A stretch of DNA of 64,000 bases from Streptomyces sp. NRRL B-24484. GTDB lineage: Bacteria; Actinomycetota; Actinomycetes; Streptomycetales; Streptomycetaceae. The stretch spans positions 1-64,000 of the forward strand of contig NZ_JOAI01000007.1 in assembly GCF_000717715.1 (NCBI RefSeq), read 5' to 3'. The notes under the pieces were generated by a model. That model had not been told where the DNA came from. It did no database searches and saw only the letters and a program-made list of their open reading frames with translations. Position numbers and translations under genes: made by a program. Below, piece after piece: positions 30,959-38,826 of the stretch (position 1 is the stretch's first letter; every line of letters starts with the position of its first letter).

Positions 30959-32071
30959 GTGTCCAGACTCCTCCACCGCCTGGCGGCCTGCGCGGCGGGC
31001 GCGGCCCTAGCCGTCGCCGGACCGTTCGCCACCGGTGCGCACGCCGACACCCCGGCCGCCGTCAACCTCGCCACCAACCCGGGGTTCGAGATCCCCCAAC
31101 TGCCCCTGGACGACTGGGGATCGGTCCCCGGCTGGCAGTGCACCGCCGGTGAGGCGGCGATCGGCGGCACGGCGCACAGCGGCGGCTCCGCCCTCCTCGT
31201 CACCCCCGCGGCCGCCGACTCCACCGGGCGCTGCGAGCAGCTCCTCGCCGTCCGGCCCGCCACCACCTACACGGTCTCGGCCTGGGTGCGCGGCGCCTAC
31301 GTCTTCCTCGGCGCCGAGGGCACCGGCCACGACGCGGCCCCCGCCTGGACCCCGGACACCGGTGGCGAGTGGCACCGGCTCACCACCTCGTTCACCACCG
31401 GCGCGGCGGTGACCAGCGTCCGCCTCTACCTCCACGGCTGGTACGGCCAGGGCGCCTACGCCGCCGACGACGTCCGGGTGGACGGGCCCGAGCCGGCCCC
31501 CGCACGCGCCCTGTGGAACGTCCCGACCGACGACCCGGTCTTCTTCGTCACCGTGGACGACGGCTGGCAGCGCACCCCGGAGGCGGCCGCGCTGATCGCC
31601 GACCGGAAGCTGCCCGTCACCGCCTTCCCGCTGCCGATGCCGCTCGGCTTCGACCCGGACTGGTTCCGTGCCGTCACCGCCGCGCCCGGCTCCTCGGTCC
31701 AGGACCACAGCGTCTCCCACCGCGACCTCACCACGCTGAGCGCCGAGGAGCAGCAGGCGGAGATCTGCGGCGGCCGTGACGCCGCGCTGCGGCGCACCGG
31801 CACCGCACCGACCGTCTTCCGGCCGCCCTACCTCGCGTGGAACGCCGACACCCTGCAGGCCGCCGCCAACTGCGGCGCGACCACGGTGATGACGGCCACC
31901 GCCGACTTCAGCTGGGGCGCGTCGAACGTGTACCACGGCGGGCCGCTGCGCCCCGGCGACGTGGTGCTGCTGCACTTCACCGACACCCTCGCCGGCGACC
32001 TGGCACGGGTGCTGGCCGCCGCCGACGCGGCCGGTCTGCGGCCCGCGGGCCTCACCGAGTACCTCTCCTGA
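30959..32071 (+). CDS. secreted polysaccharide deacetylase with N-terminal carbohydrate-binding-like domain
   Basis: A 370-residue exported protein. A signal peptide (to about residue 30, GAHADT) precedes a CBM-like jelly roll starting NLATNPGFEIP (about 35-170). A NodB domain follows with the first motif FFVTVDDGWQRTPE (catalytic Asp pair present), HSVSHRDLTT (metal histidines), TVFRPPYLAWNADT, and the C-terminal VVLLHFTDTLAGDL. Here the active site looks complete, unlike the homologue at 7390. Likely acts on chitin-like or cell-wall N-acetyl groups. GTG 30959 with GGAGAG eight bases upstream. Confidence 0.92.
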   Translation: MSRLLHRLAACAAGAALAVAGPFATGAHADTPAAVNLATNPGFEIPQLPLDDWGSVPGWQCTAGEAAIGGTAHSGGSALLVTPAAADSTGRCEQLLAVRPATTYTVSAWVRGAYVFLGAEGTGHDAAPAWTPDTGGEWHRLTTSFTTGAAVTSVRLYLHGWYGQGAYAADDVRVDGPEPAPARALWNVPTDDPVFFVTVDDGWQRTPEAAALIADRKLPVTAFPLPMPLGFDPDWFRAVTAAPGSSVQDHSVSHRDLTTLSAEEQQAEICGGRDAALRRTGTAPTVFRPPYLAWNADTLQAAANCGATTVMTATADFSWGASNVYHGGPLRPGDVVLLHFTDTLAGDLARVLAAADAAGLRPAGLTEYLS

Positions 32072-32076
32072 CGGCC

Positions 32077-32117
32077 GCTGCGGGCCGCCCGGTGCACCCC
32101 GCCGGGCGGCCCGCAGC
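32077..32117. terminator. bidirectional intrinsic terminator
   Basis: GCTGCGGGCCGCCCGG (32077-32092) pairs perfectly with CCGGGCGGCCCGCAGC (32102-32117): a 16-bp stem with a nine-base loop between convergent genes. Confidence 0.78.
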
Positions 32118-32150
32118 GCTGCCCTTCCCGGCGGGCCGGGCAGCGCGGTC

Positions 32151-32999
32151 TCAGGGGACGGTCTCCACCGGCACCGCCTGCCGGCGGTCGAGCCAGTAGC
32201 GGCCGACCAGGGCGCCGCCGTAGAAGACGAACCCGGTGCCGATCAGCCAGGACTCCACGACGAGCAGCACGCCCACCGTGCCGTACGACTCGGCGTTGGA
32301 CACCACCATCGGGTCGAACACCAGGGCCGAGAACACCCGCAGGCCGCCGAGCCCGGCGGTGGTGGCGAGTGCACCGGGCAGCAGGGACCGCCAGCCGACC
32401 CGGCCGCCGAGCAGGAAGTGCTGGCCCCACCAGAAGAACGCCACGCTCATCGCCGCCAGCAGGAGCAGCCGCTCCGCGGTGTCCCACCAGCCGGGCCGCA
32501 GCACCGTGCCGGTCTCCACCTCGACGACCAGGAACACGGTGAGCGCGCCCAACCACAGCACCTGCCGCCACAGGTGCCGCCACGACGGCGGTGGAAGCCG
32601 CCAGACCCGCTCGTAGACGGTCTGCACCGCTGCCACGAAGGACAGGCCGAACAGCGCCAGGGAGAGCAGCGACAGTGCGCTCGCGGTGCTGCGGACGTGG
32701 TGGTCGGCCGCGAACAGGTGCTGTACCGGTGCCGCGGTGCGGCCCGGCAGGCCCATGCCGTCCACCACCCACTGGGCGAAGCCGTGCTGCCGGAACGGGT
32801 CGATCGCGGCGACCACGATCAGCAGCGGGACGAGCGTCACCAGCCCGAGGGCCGCGAACCCCATCGACCGCTGCATCAGTTCCAGCCCGGTGCCCTCCCG
32901 CCAGAGCCCGCCCGGCCAGCCGCGCCGCCACCGGTCGGCCCATCGCCCGTCCGTCGTCCGTCCGCGCACCGGCCACGAGATCCCGCCGACACCGTGCAT
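32151..32999 (-). CDS. YihY/UPF0761-family inner membrane protein
   Basis: A 282-residue protein with about six TM segments. Conserved family portions include MGFAALGLVTLVPLLIVVAA, the loop AVQTVYERVWRLPPPSWRHL, and FSALVFDPMVVSNAESYGTV near the end (the family usually has YG..G at this place). Formerly annotated as ribonuclease BN or BrkB; neither activity is established for this group. ATG 32999 has GGGAGGTG six bases upstream. No operon partner. Confidence 0.85.
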   Translation of the reverse strand: MHGVGGISWPVRGRTTDGRWADRWRRGWPGGLWREGTGLELMQRSMGFAALGLVTLVPLLIVVAAIDPFRQHGFAQWVVDGMGLPGRTAAPVQHLFAADHHVRSTASALSLLSLALFGLSFVAAVQTVYERVWRLPPPSWRHLWRQVLWLGALTVFLVVEVETGTVLRPGWWDTAERLLLLAAMSVAFFWWGQHFLLGGRVGWRSLLPGALATTAGLGGLRVFSALVFDPMVVSNAESYGTVGVLLVVESWLIGTGFVFYGGALVGRYWLDRRQAVPVETVP

Positions 33000-33121
33000 G
33001 GCACACCTCCCGACGATCCGCCCGCCCTCACCACCATCCTCCGCGCCCGGCGCCGTCGCGCACCGGCGCCCGCGCCCGGGTGTACCCGCGGTCGCCCCTC
33101 CGGGCGCGCCGGCCGTCGGCG

Positions 33122-33979
33122 TCAGGGGCGCTGCCACCAGCGGCGGGGGCGCTCCTGCTCCGCGGCGTCAGCGGCGTCCCGCTCGGCGGCGACGGCCAGG
33201 CGCGCGGCCTCCGCGGCCCGCGGGTCGTCGTACTCGCGCGACAGCACCTCGACCCGGCCGGTGGCGGGGTCGTGGCGCACCGTGTCCAGGGCCATGCCGT
33301 CGAGCTCGGCGACGGTCTCCGCGTGGGCGGTGGTGTCCAGGGGCATCATCATCAGCTTCGGGTCGTCCGGGGTGACGGTCACCTCCTCGGCGAGCAGGGT
33401 GTCCAGCAACCGGCGCGGGGTCTCGGAGGGCAGTCGCTCGTCCACCGCGACGTGCATCAGCAGCTGCTCGAACCCGGTGTCGATCCACCGTGCGTGGGAG
33501 ACCCACACCGACCGCACCGTCGGGAACTCGCGGATCCGGCGGCGGAGCGCGTCCCGGAGGGCCACGGCCACCGGGTGGGTGGAGCGGGTCAGCCGCATCG
33601 TCCTGCCCTCGGTGCCCCGCATCCCGCGGTCGGACAGCGTCCGGATCACCAGCCCGATCGACAGGGCGACCCGGTTCCGGTCGGAGTGGACCAGCAGCAC
33701 GCGGACACCCGTCCGTTCGGCGATGTCCCACAGCCGCAGCACGTCGCAGTGGAAGGACGCCGCCGGTTCCGTGACCTGCTCGGCGAGGCACGCCGCACTC
33801 ACGTAGCCCGGCAGTGCCGGAACGCCGTCCTCGCGCTGCAGGAACATCAGCTTGCCGCTCGGCAGGACGGGCAGGTACACCCCGTGGTCCGCCACGGCGG
33901 CGATCAGCGCCTCCGCATCGTTCTCGTCCGCGCCACGGTCGAGGATCTCGGCGAGCGCCGCATTCGTGTCCACGCGCAC
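33122..33979 (-). CDS. hypothetical protein, possibly SseB-like
   Basis: A 285-residue soluble protein. The N-terminal 90 residues (VYLPVLPSGKLMFLQREDGV, then PALPGYVSAACLAEQVTEPA) resemble an SseB N-terminal-like fold. The middle is helical and charged, and the tail is Ala/Glu/Arg-rich ending in PRRWWQRP, a possible membrane-touching aromatic end. SseB-like proteins have no established biochemical function. GTG 33979 is the start; no Shine-Dalgarno is evident. It faces the kinase-like gene divergently with 91 bp between. Confidence 0.65.
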   Translation of the reverse strand: MRVDTNAALAEILDRGADENDAEALIAAVADHGVYLPVLPSGKLMFLQREDGVPALPGYVSAACLAEQVTEPAASFHCDVLRLWDIAERTGVRVLLVHSDRNRVALSIGLVIRTLSDRGMRGTEGRTMRLTRSTHPVAVALRDALRRRIREFPTVRSVWVSHARWIDTGFEQLLMHVAVDERLPSETPRRLLDTLLAEEVTVTPDDPKLMMMPLDTTAHAETVAELDGMALDTVRHDPATGRVEVLSREYDDPRAAEAARLAVAAERDAADAAEQERPRRWWQRP

Positions 33980-34070
33980 AGCGTACGGGCGGCGTCAACT
34001 GCCCTGCGAAGGACGGGGAATCGAAGGGCGTGACAGGATTCCGGAGTGATCGCCGGGACGAGGGGGCGCC

Positions 34071-34889
34071 GTGACGGAGCAGTGGAGCACCCACGGGATC
34101 GAGCTGCTGGACGACCGGGTGGTGAAGCGGTTCCGCCCGTGCGGCGACGGCGAACCCGAGCGGGAGTGGCGCGCCCTCACCCTGCTCGGGCAGCACTGCC
34201 CCGACCTGGCCCCCGCACCGCTGGAGGCGGACCTCGCCGCGACCCCGCCGACCGTCGTCATGGCCCGCATCCCGGGCGTCCCGCTGCGCGGCACGGTGGT
34301 GACCGATCATCAGGTACGCGCCATGGCTGCAGCGCTGGACGCGATGCACTCCGCCGTCCCCGGCCCGGTCGCCGAGCGGCTGCCGCTCCGCCTGTGGAAC
34401 GAGCGGCACGCCGCCCGCGGCATCCGCACCCGGTGCGAGCACCTGTGCCGGGCGGATCCGCCCCGGGCCGTACGGCGGGCGGTGGCGGAGGGGATGCGCT
34501 GGCTGGACCTGGCGGAACGGGCCCGTGCGGCCGGCCCGGACCTCCCCGCCGTCCTCGGTCAGGCGGACGGCAACCTCGCCAACTTCCTCTGGGACGGCGC
34601 GAAGGTCCGCATCGTCGACTTCGAGGACTCCGGCCGCAGCGACCGCGCCTACGAGCTCGCGGAGGTGGTCGAACACGTCTCGGCCCGGGTCGACAGCGAC
34701 CTCGACGTCCCGTCCTTCCTGGGCCGCTTCGACCTCACCGCGCCCGAGGAGCGGCGGCTGCGCGAGTCCCGCAGGCTCCTCGCCCTGCTGTGGCTGCTGA
34801 TCCTCGCCCTGGAGGACCCGGCACGCGCCCGCAACCCGGCCGGCACGGCCGAACGCCAGGCGGATCGCCTGCTGACCCTGCTCGGTTGA
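34071..34889 (+). CDS. aminoglycoside-phosphotransferase-like kinase
   Basis: A 272-residue APH/choline-kinase-like protein. The front carries strands with VVKRFRPCGDGEPEREWRAL, and PTVVMARIPGVPLRG marks the hinge. The catalytic loop reads GQADGNLANFLW, where most relatives have H-x-D, so the His is Gln while the Asp and Asn remain. The metal-binding segment is RIVDFEDSGRSDRAYELAEV. Substrate cannot be inferred; resistance is only one possibility. GTG 34071 starts after GGGGGCG. Convergent with the regulator gene at 34912. Confidence 0.85.
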   Translation: MTEQWSTHGIELLDDRVVKRFRPCGDGEPEREWRALTLLGQHCPDLAPAPLEADLAATPPTVVMARIPGVPLRGTVVTDHQVRAMAAALDAMHSAVPGPVAERLPLRLWNERHAARGIRTRCEHLCRADPPRAVRRAVAEGMRWLDLAERARAAGPDLPAVLGQADGNLANFLWDGAKVRIVDFEDSGRSDRAYELAEVVEHVSARVDSDLDVPSFLGRFDLTAPEERRLRESRRLLALLWLLILALEDPARARNPAGTAERQADRLLTLLG

Positions 34890-34911
34890 AGCCGGCGGTC
34901 CGGGCCGCCCC

Positions 34912-35673
34912 TTACCCGTTGTCCGGCCCGGCCGGCCGGTCGGGGTCCTCGTCCGCCGGGGGTGCGGGCTTGCTGTGGAGGACCGCGCGGGCCTGTTCGG
35001 CGGCGCGGACGATGCTCTCGCTGATGAAGTCGAGGAACCGGGCGATGTTCTCCAGGCGGGCGGCCGCCGGGGTGTCGGCGCCGAGGACGGCGACGCCCTC
35101 GCGGGCGGTGGCGACGAGCCGGTCGTTGGCGCGGGCGCTGGCGATGGTCGCCTGGTAGAAGAGCTCGTCGTCGACGATGTAGCGGTCGCGGCGGCGTTCG
35201 TCGCGCTCCCGGCGGACGAGGCTCTGGCCCTCCAGGAAGGCGATCGCCTTGGAGATGGACGCCGGGCTCACGTCGAGGTGCCGGGCGAGCTGCGAGGCGG
35301 TGAGGCTGCCCTCGTCGCTCAGGAAGAGACAGGTCAGCACCCTGGCACCCATCTTGGGCACGCCCGAGGCCATGAGGACGGTGGTGAGGGTCTCCTCGTA
35401 GTCGGCGACGGCCCCGGCGTCGCGGCCCTGCGGGTGCGGGACGGGCGCCGATCCGCGGGGCGGGGCCGGCTTGCGCCGGTGGGCACGGCGCTCGGTCGCG
35501 CGGTGCGCGAGGTCGGACCGGTACGAGGTCGGGCCGCCGTTGCGCATCACCTCGCGCGTGATCGTCGAGGTCGGCCGGTCGAGGCGACGGGCGATCTCGG
35601 CGTAGGGGAGGCTGTCGGCCAGCCCCAGCGCGATCTGCTGGCGTTCCTGCTGGGTGAGCCTGCCTCCCGGCAT
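34912..35673 (-). CDS. GbsR/MarR-type regulator with N-terminal IS30-like HTH
   Basis: A 253-residue regulator with two DNA-binding modules. The N-terminus (LTQQERQQIALGLADSLPYA, then EIARRLDRPTSTITREVMRN) is an HTH like that of IS30 transposases. The C-terminal part is a winged helix (VLTCLFLSDEGSLTASQLAR, HLDVSPASISKAIAFLEGQS) followed by a helical GbsR-like dimer region. GGAGGAGAACGCG precedes ATG 35673. The divergent control region is rich in GTTGC/GCAAC motifs, probable autoregulatory sites. It most likely controls the DUF4097 and hydrolase genes. Confidence 0.88.
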   Translation of the reverse strand: MPGGRLTQQERQQIALGLADSLPYAEIARRLDRPTSTITREVMRNGGPTSYRSDLAHRATERRAHRRKPAPPRGSAPVPHPQGRDAGAVADYEETLTTVLMASGVPKMGARVLTCLFLSDEGSLTASQLARHLDVSPASISKAIAFLEGQSLVRRERDERRRDRYIVDDELFYQATIASARANDRLVATAREGVAVLGADTPAAARLENIARFLDFISESIVRAAEQARAVLHSKPAPPADEDPDRPAGPDNG

Positions 35674-35766
35674 CGCGTTCTCCTCCGTGCTGTTGCGTGC
35701 TGCGTGCTGCTGCGCGCCGGCCCGTGGTGGGGTCGGCCGCGCCAGCCTAGCGTTCACCTCTCTCCC

Positions 35767-35897
35767 ATTGCAATGATCGTCGCCCTGCCTGTTGCGTTAT
35801 CCTCTCGCTGGTTGCAACGATTTGGCGGCTTCTACCTGCTGTTATGTGGATCGGATGCAACGGGTGTGTTGCCATCAATTGGAAAGCAACGTAGCGT
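35767..35897. promoter_or_regulatory. AT-rich divergent control region with GTTGC/GCAAC sites
   Basis: Sites: ATTGCAAT (35767-35774), GTTGC (35791-35795), GTTGCAAC (35811-35818), GCAAC (35857-35861), GTTGC (35868-35872) and GCAAC (35886-35890). The last two flank a plus-strand promoter, -35 TTGCCA (35869-35874), 17-bp spacer and -10 TAGCGT (35892-35897). Binding there would control the DUF4097 gene. Confidence 0.65.
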
Positions 35898-35937
35898 TTC
35901 TCATGTCAGAAACACAGAGCGAGCACAGGAGAGCACG

Positions 35938-36603
35938 ATGCAGACGTTCGACACCACCGCCCCGATCTCCGCCGTCCTGGACGTGCCCGCCGGACGCATC
36001 CAGCTGATCGCCGCCGACCGGGCGGACACCGTCGTCGAGGTCCGGCCCGCCGACCCGTCCAAGGGACGCGACGTCCGGGCCGCCGAACGGGCCACCGTCA
36101 CCTACTCCGACGGTGTCCTGCGGATCGGCGCCCCCGAGCCCACGGGCAAGCTCCTCGGCTCCTCGGGCTCGCTGGAGGTCACCGTCCAGCTGCCCGCCGG
36201 CTCCCGCATCGAGGGCACGGCCGCCGCCTGCGAGCTGCGCGGTGTCGGCCGCCTCGGCGACGTCGCCTTCGACGGCGCGTACCACCGGATCAAGCTCGAC
36301 GAGGCGGCGAGCGTGCGGCTCACCGCGGTCGACGGCGACGTCGAGGTCGGCCGACTGGGCGGCTCCGCGGAGATCAGCACCACCCGCGGCAGCATCCGGA
36401 TCAACGAGGCCGGCCCCGGCACCGTCGTCCTCAGCACCCGGTCCGGCGACATCTCGGTCGGCGCCGCCGCCGGCGTCTCCGCCGCCCTGGACGCCGGAAC
36501 CGGCCACGGCCGCGTCGGCAACGCCCTCAAGAACAACGGCACCACCGAGCTCGACATCCGCGCCACCACCGACCACGGCGACATCACCGCCCGCAGTCTC
36601 TGA
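35938..36603 (+). CDS. DUF4097-family beta-strand repeat protein
   Basis: A 221-residue cytoplasmic beta-helix-like protein with no signal peptide. Repeating strands are visible: GRIQLIAADRADTVVEVRPA, RIEGTAAACELRGVGRLGDV, ASVRLTAVDGDVEVGRLGGS, VVLSTRSGDISVGAAAGVSA. DUF4097 proteins occur widely and lack a proven function; some are linked with envelope stress. ATG 35938 has AGGAGAG upstream. It sits between the GbsR-like regulator (divergent) and a hydrolase (downstream, 134 bp), the usual actinomycete arrangement as far as I recall. Confidence 0.88.
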   Translation: MQTFDTTAPISAVLDVPAGRIQLIAADRADTVVEVRPADPSKGRDVRAAERATVTYSDGVLRIGAPEPTGKLLGSSGSLEVTVQLPAGSRIEGTAAACELRGVGRLGDVAFDGAYHRIKLDEAASVRLTAVDGDVEVGRLGGSAEISTTRGSIRINEAGPGTVVLSTRSGDISVGAAAGVSAALDAGTGHGRVGNALKNNGTTELDIRATTDHGDITARSL

Positions 36604-36737
36604 ACGACCGTCACCACGACGGCCGGGCCGCAGCGCACCACCCGCGGCCAGGCCGGCCGTCACCGCCGCCCCGCGATCCACCGCGGGGCGAGGAGCGGCC
36701 CGAACACCACGACCCGCGAACGACCAGGGGGAACACC

Positions 36738-37556
36738 ATGACGAAGAACAGCACGACCTCGAACGCTGCGACCTGGACCGGCACGGTGCCGGTCGACGAC
36801 ACGGAACTGGCCGTCACCGACACCGGCGGCCCCGGCATCCCGGTGGTCTACCTCAACGGCCAGTTCGCCACCCAGGGGTACTGGCGGCGGGTCGTCGCCG
36901 ACCTGGGCGCCGGGTGGCGGCACATCACCTACGACGAGCGGGCCCGCGGCCGGACGTCGGGTCGCTCGGCGGACTACTCCTTCGAGGCGGCCGTCCGCGA
37001 CGTCGACGCCGTCCTCGCGGCCAGGGGCGTCGACCGGGCCCTGGTGGTGGGCTGGTCCTACGGCGCGTTCGTGGGGGCGCACTGGGCCGCCCGGAACCCG
37101 GAGCGCGCCCTGGGCGCGGTCCTGGTCGACGGCGCCTTCCCCTACGACTGGCTGGACGAGGCGATGGAGCAGCGGATCCGCAAGCAGTTCCGGCAGTGGG
37201 GCCGATTCCTGCCGCTGCTGCGCCCGACCGGCCTGACCCCGCGGATGACCGCCGACGAGATGGCGGACTGCAACATCGAACTCGGCCGGATCTCCCGGGA
37301 GCGCGAACTGGGCCCGGTGCTGGACGGCATCACCGTCCCGGTGCGGTACGTCGTCGCCTCGGGGTCGTCCCTCGGCAGCCGCGGTGACGAGCAGGAGCGG
37401 ATCCGCACCAGCCTCGACGCGGTGACCGCCCGCAACCCGCTGATCGCGGTCGGCGCGAAGGTGGCGAGCAACCACGGCGGGGTCCTGAAGAAGGACTTCG
37501 CGGCCATCGCCGCCGCCGTCCGCGAGGTCGCCGCCCTCGGCGGAGAACGGAACTGA
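36738..37556 (+). CDS. alpha/beta hydrolase
   Basis: A 272-residue cytosolic hydrolase. The oxyanion region is IPVVYLNGQFATQGYW (a variant of HGxxG), the nucleophile elbow VVGWSYGAFVG (Ser) follows near residue 107, and the acid is probably in the segment VVASGSSLGSRGDE; the last His is in ASNHGGVLKKD. The fit is to general hydrolases rather than a specific enzyme. CAGGGGGAAC precedes ATG 36738. It is third in the regulator/DUF4097/hydrolase cluster and probably coexpressed with DUF4097. Confidence 0.9.
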   Translation: MTKNSTTSNAATWTGTVPVDDTELAVTDTGGPGIPVVYLNGQFATQGYWRRVVADLGAGWRHITYDERARGRTSGRSADYSFEAAVRDVDAVLAARGVDRALVVGWSYGAFVGAHWAARNPERALGAVLVDGAFPYDWLDEAMEQRIRKQFRQWGRFLPLLRPTGLTPRMTADEMADCNIELGRISRERELGPVLDGITVPVRYVVASGSSLGSRGDEQERIRTSLDAVTARNPLIAVGAKVASNHGGVLKKDFAAIAAAVREVAALGGERN

Positions 37557-37591
37557 CGACGCGACCGCGGGTGGCAGGCGGCGGCCGACGG

Positions 37592-37800
37592 TCAGGCGTG
37601 CTCCGTGACGCCGCCGTCGGCCGCCGCCTCGTACACCGCGATGCCGAGCCGCGCGCGGACCCGGGCGGGCACGCGCAGCGCCTCCAGGCCGGAGTACCGG
37701 CCGGTGGGGGTGACGATCCGCCGGCCCGCCGCGGTGAACCGGGCGCCGAAGGCCTCGACGACGCGGTCCTCGTCGCGGGGGCCGGGTCGGTGCGCTTCGT
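37592..37800 (-). pseudogene. C-terminal remnant of unknown gene
   Basis: The minus strand ending at 37592 encodes PRDEDRVVEAFGARFTAAGR, then RIVTPTGRYSGLEALRVPAR and ends DGGVTEHA with a clean stop and good codon bias. Upstream of about 37800 the frame loses coding character and has no start signal. It appears to be the last roughly 65 codons of a truncated gene. No family recognised. With it, the whole 308-bp stretch 37557-37864 contains nothing else I can support. Confidence 0.45.
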
Positions 37801-37864
37801 TGCTGTGCGGTCGTCCGCCCGTGGGACGGCATTCTGCCGGTCGCCGCCGACCGGCGGGGCGTGG

Positions 37865-38038
37865 TCAGCCGATGACGATCATTCCGGCGAGGAGGACGGC
37901 CAGGCAGACCAGGCCGGTGACCCGCTGCCGCCGGTTCCAGTGGCTCCATCCCAGGCTGCTGGACGGCGTCCTGCTCCTGACCCATCCGAGCCCCGCCAGT
38001 CCTGCCGTGAACAGGACCCACCCAGCGGTCGAGCGCAT
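37865..38038 (-). CDS. tiny membrane protein (57 aa)
   Basis: A 57-residue protein with two predicted TM helices (STAGWVLFTAGLAGLGWV and VTGLVCLAVLLAGMIVIG) separated by a basic cytoplasmic loop (RSRTPSSSLGWSHWNRRQR). ATG 38038 has GGGGGACGAC immediately upstream. The hairpin topology with both ends outside is plausible for a regulator or toxin-like peptide, but no function can be read from it. Confidence 0.6.
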   Translation of the reverse strand: MRSTAGWVLFTAGLAGLGWVRSRTPSSSLGWSHWNRRQRVTGLVCLAVLLAGMIVIG

Positions 38039-38136
38039 CGTCGTCCCCCGTCTGCCGCCGGTCCCCGCCCGCGGCGCCGCCGATCGTCCCACGGGTGGGA
38101 CGCGCGCACCACGGCGATTCCCCCGGCGGCCGGGGG

Positions 38137-38685
38137 TCAGGCGTCGTCGGGGGAGAGGTGCGGGATGTCGGCGCGGAAGAGGCTGACCAGGAGTCCGTAG
38201 GCCTCGCCGTGCGGGGTGCCGTCGGCGGAGTACGGCTCGGTGGAGTAGGGCTCGGTGGCGTGCGCCCGGACGCGTCCGGTGAGGGCGCGGGCCTCGTCCG
38301 GGGTGAGCCAGAGGTGGCGGAGCACGGTGTGGGTGGTGTCGCCCTGGTCGGGCAGCATCTCGGAGAGGGCGGCGTTGATCAGGAACTCGGGGCCGATCGC
38401 GGCGTCCTCGTGCAGGCGGAAGCCCCGGCCGACCAGGCCGAAGTACTGCTCGGTGCCGCCACGCACCTGCCGGGTCTCCGCGAGCCGGACGAGTCCGGCC
38501 TCCTGGAGCACCCGGACGTGGTAGCCGACGGTGCCCTTGGCGAGCCCCATCGCCGTGGACAGCTGCCGCAGGGTGGCCGGCCGCTGCCGCAGCACGTTGA
38601 CCATCCGGTGGCGCACCGGATGCCCGAGCGCCTTGAACTGGGCGGGCGATTGCAGCACGAGGGGCTCGTCCCCGGTGGCGTCCAT
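38137..38685 (-). CDS. ArsR-like winged-helix regulator
   Basis: A 182-residue HTH regulator. The winged helix is near residues 15-75 (QFKALGHPVRHRMVNVLRQR, then ATLRQLSTAMGLAKGTVGYH), typical of the ArsR/HTH_20 group, with no metal-binding cysteines. The C-terminal half is a ligand-domain candidate. Start ATG 38685; the minus-strand promoter reads -35 TTGTCA (38720-38715), 17-bp spacer, -10 GACACT (38697-38692), six bases from the ATG, so probably leaderless. It is divergent from the fusion methyltransferase and shares the dyad described next. Confidence 0.88.
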   Translation of the reverse strand: MDATGDEPLVLQSPAQFKALGHPVRHRMVNVLRQRPATLRQLSTAMGLAKGTVGYHVRVLQEAGLVRLAETRQVRGGTEQYFGLVGRGFRLHEDAAIGPEFLINAALSEMLPDQGDTTHTVLRHLWLTPDEARALTGRVRAHATEPYSTEPYSADGTPHGEAYGLLVSLFRADIPHLSPDDA

Positions 38686-38690
38686 GCGGA

Positions 38691-38775
38691 AAGTGTCCAA
38701 CTTTCTCAACGCTTTGACAAACGGGCCGACGGGCCGTCAGACTCCACTCGAAAGCGTTCGGATTTCTCGACACTT
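38691..38775. promoter_or_regulatory. composite dyad operator, ArsR-like/methyltransferase
   Basis: Left half: AAGTGTC (38691-38697), 10 bases, AACGCTTT (38708-38715). Right half: AAAGCGTT (38751-38758), 10 bases, GACACTT (38769-38775). The two halves are exact inverted copies of each other in both blocks with equal spacing, and the spacers share TTTCTC in direct orientation. The left half lies on the regulator's own promoter. Confidence 0.75.
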
Positions 38776-38826
38776 GATGGTCCGTCCGCCAGTCCGCCCG
38801 CCTGCCACCCCGTCTTCGGAGGAACC

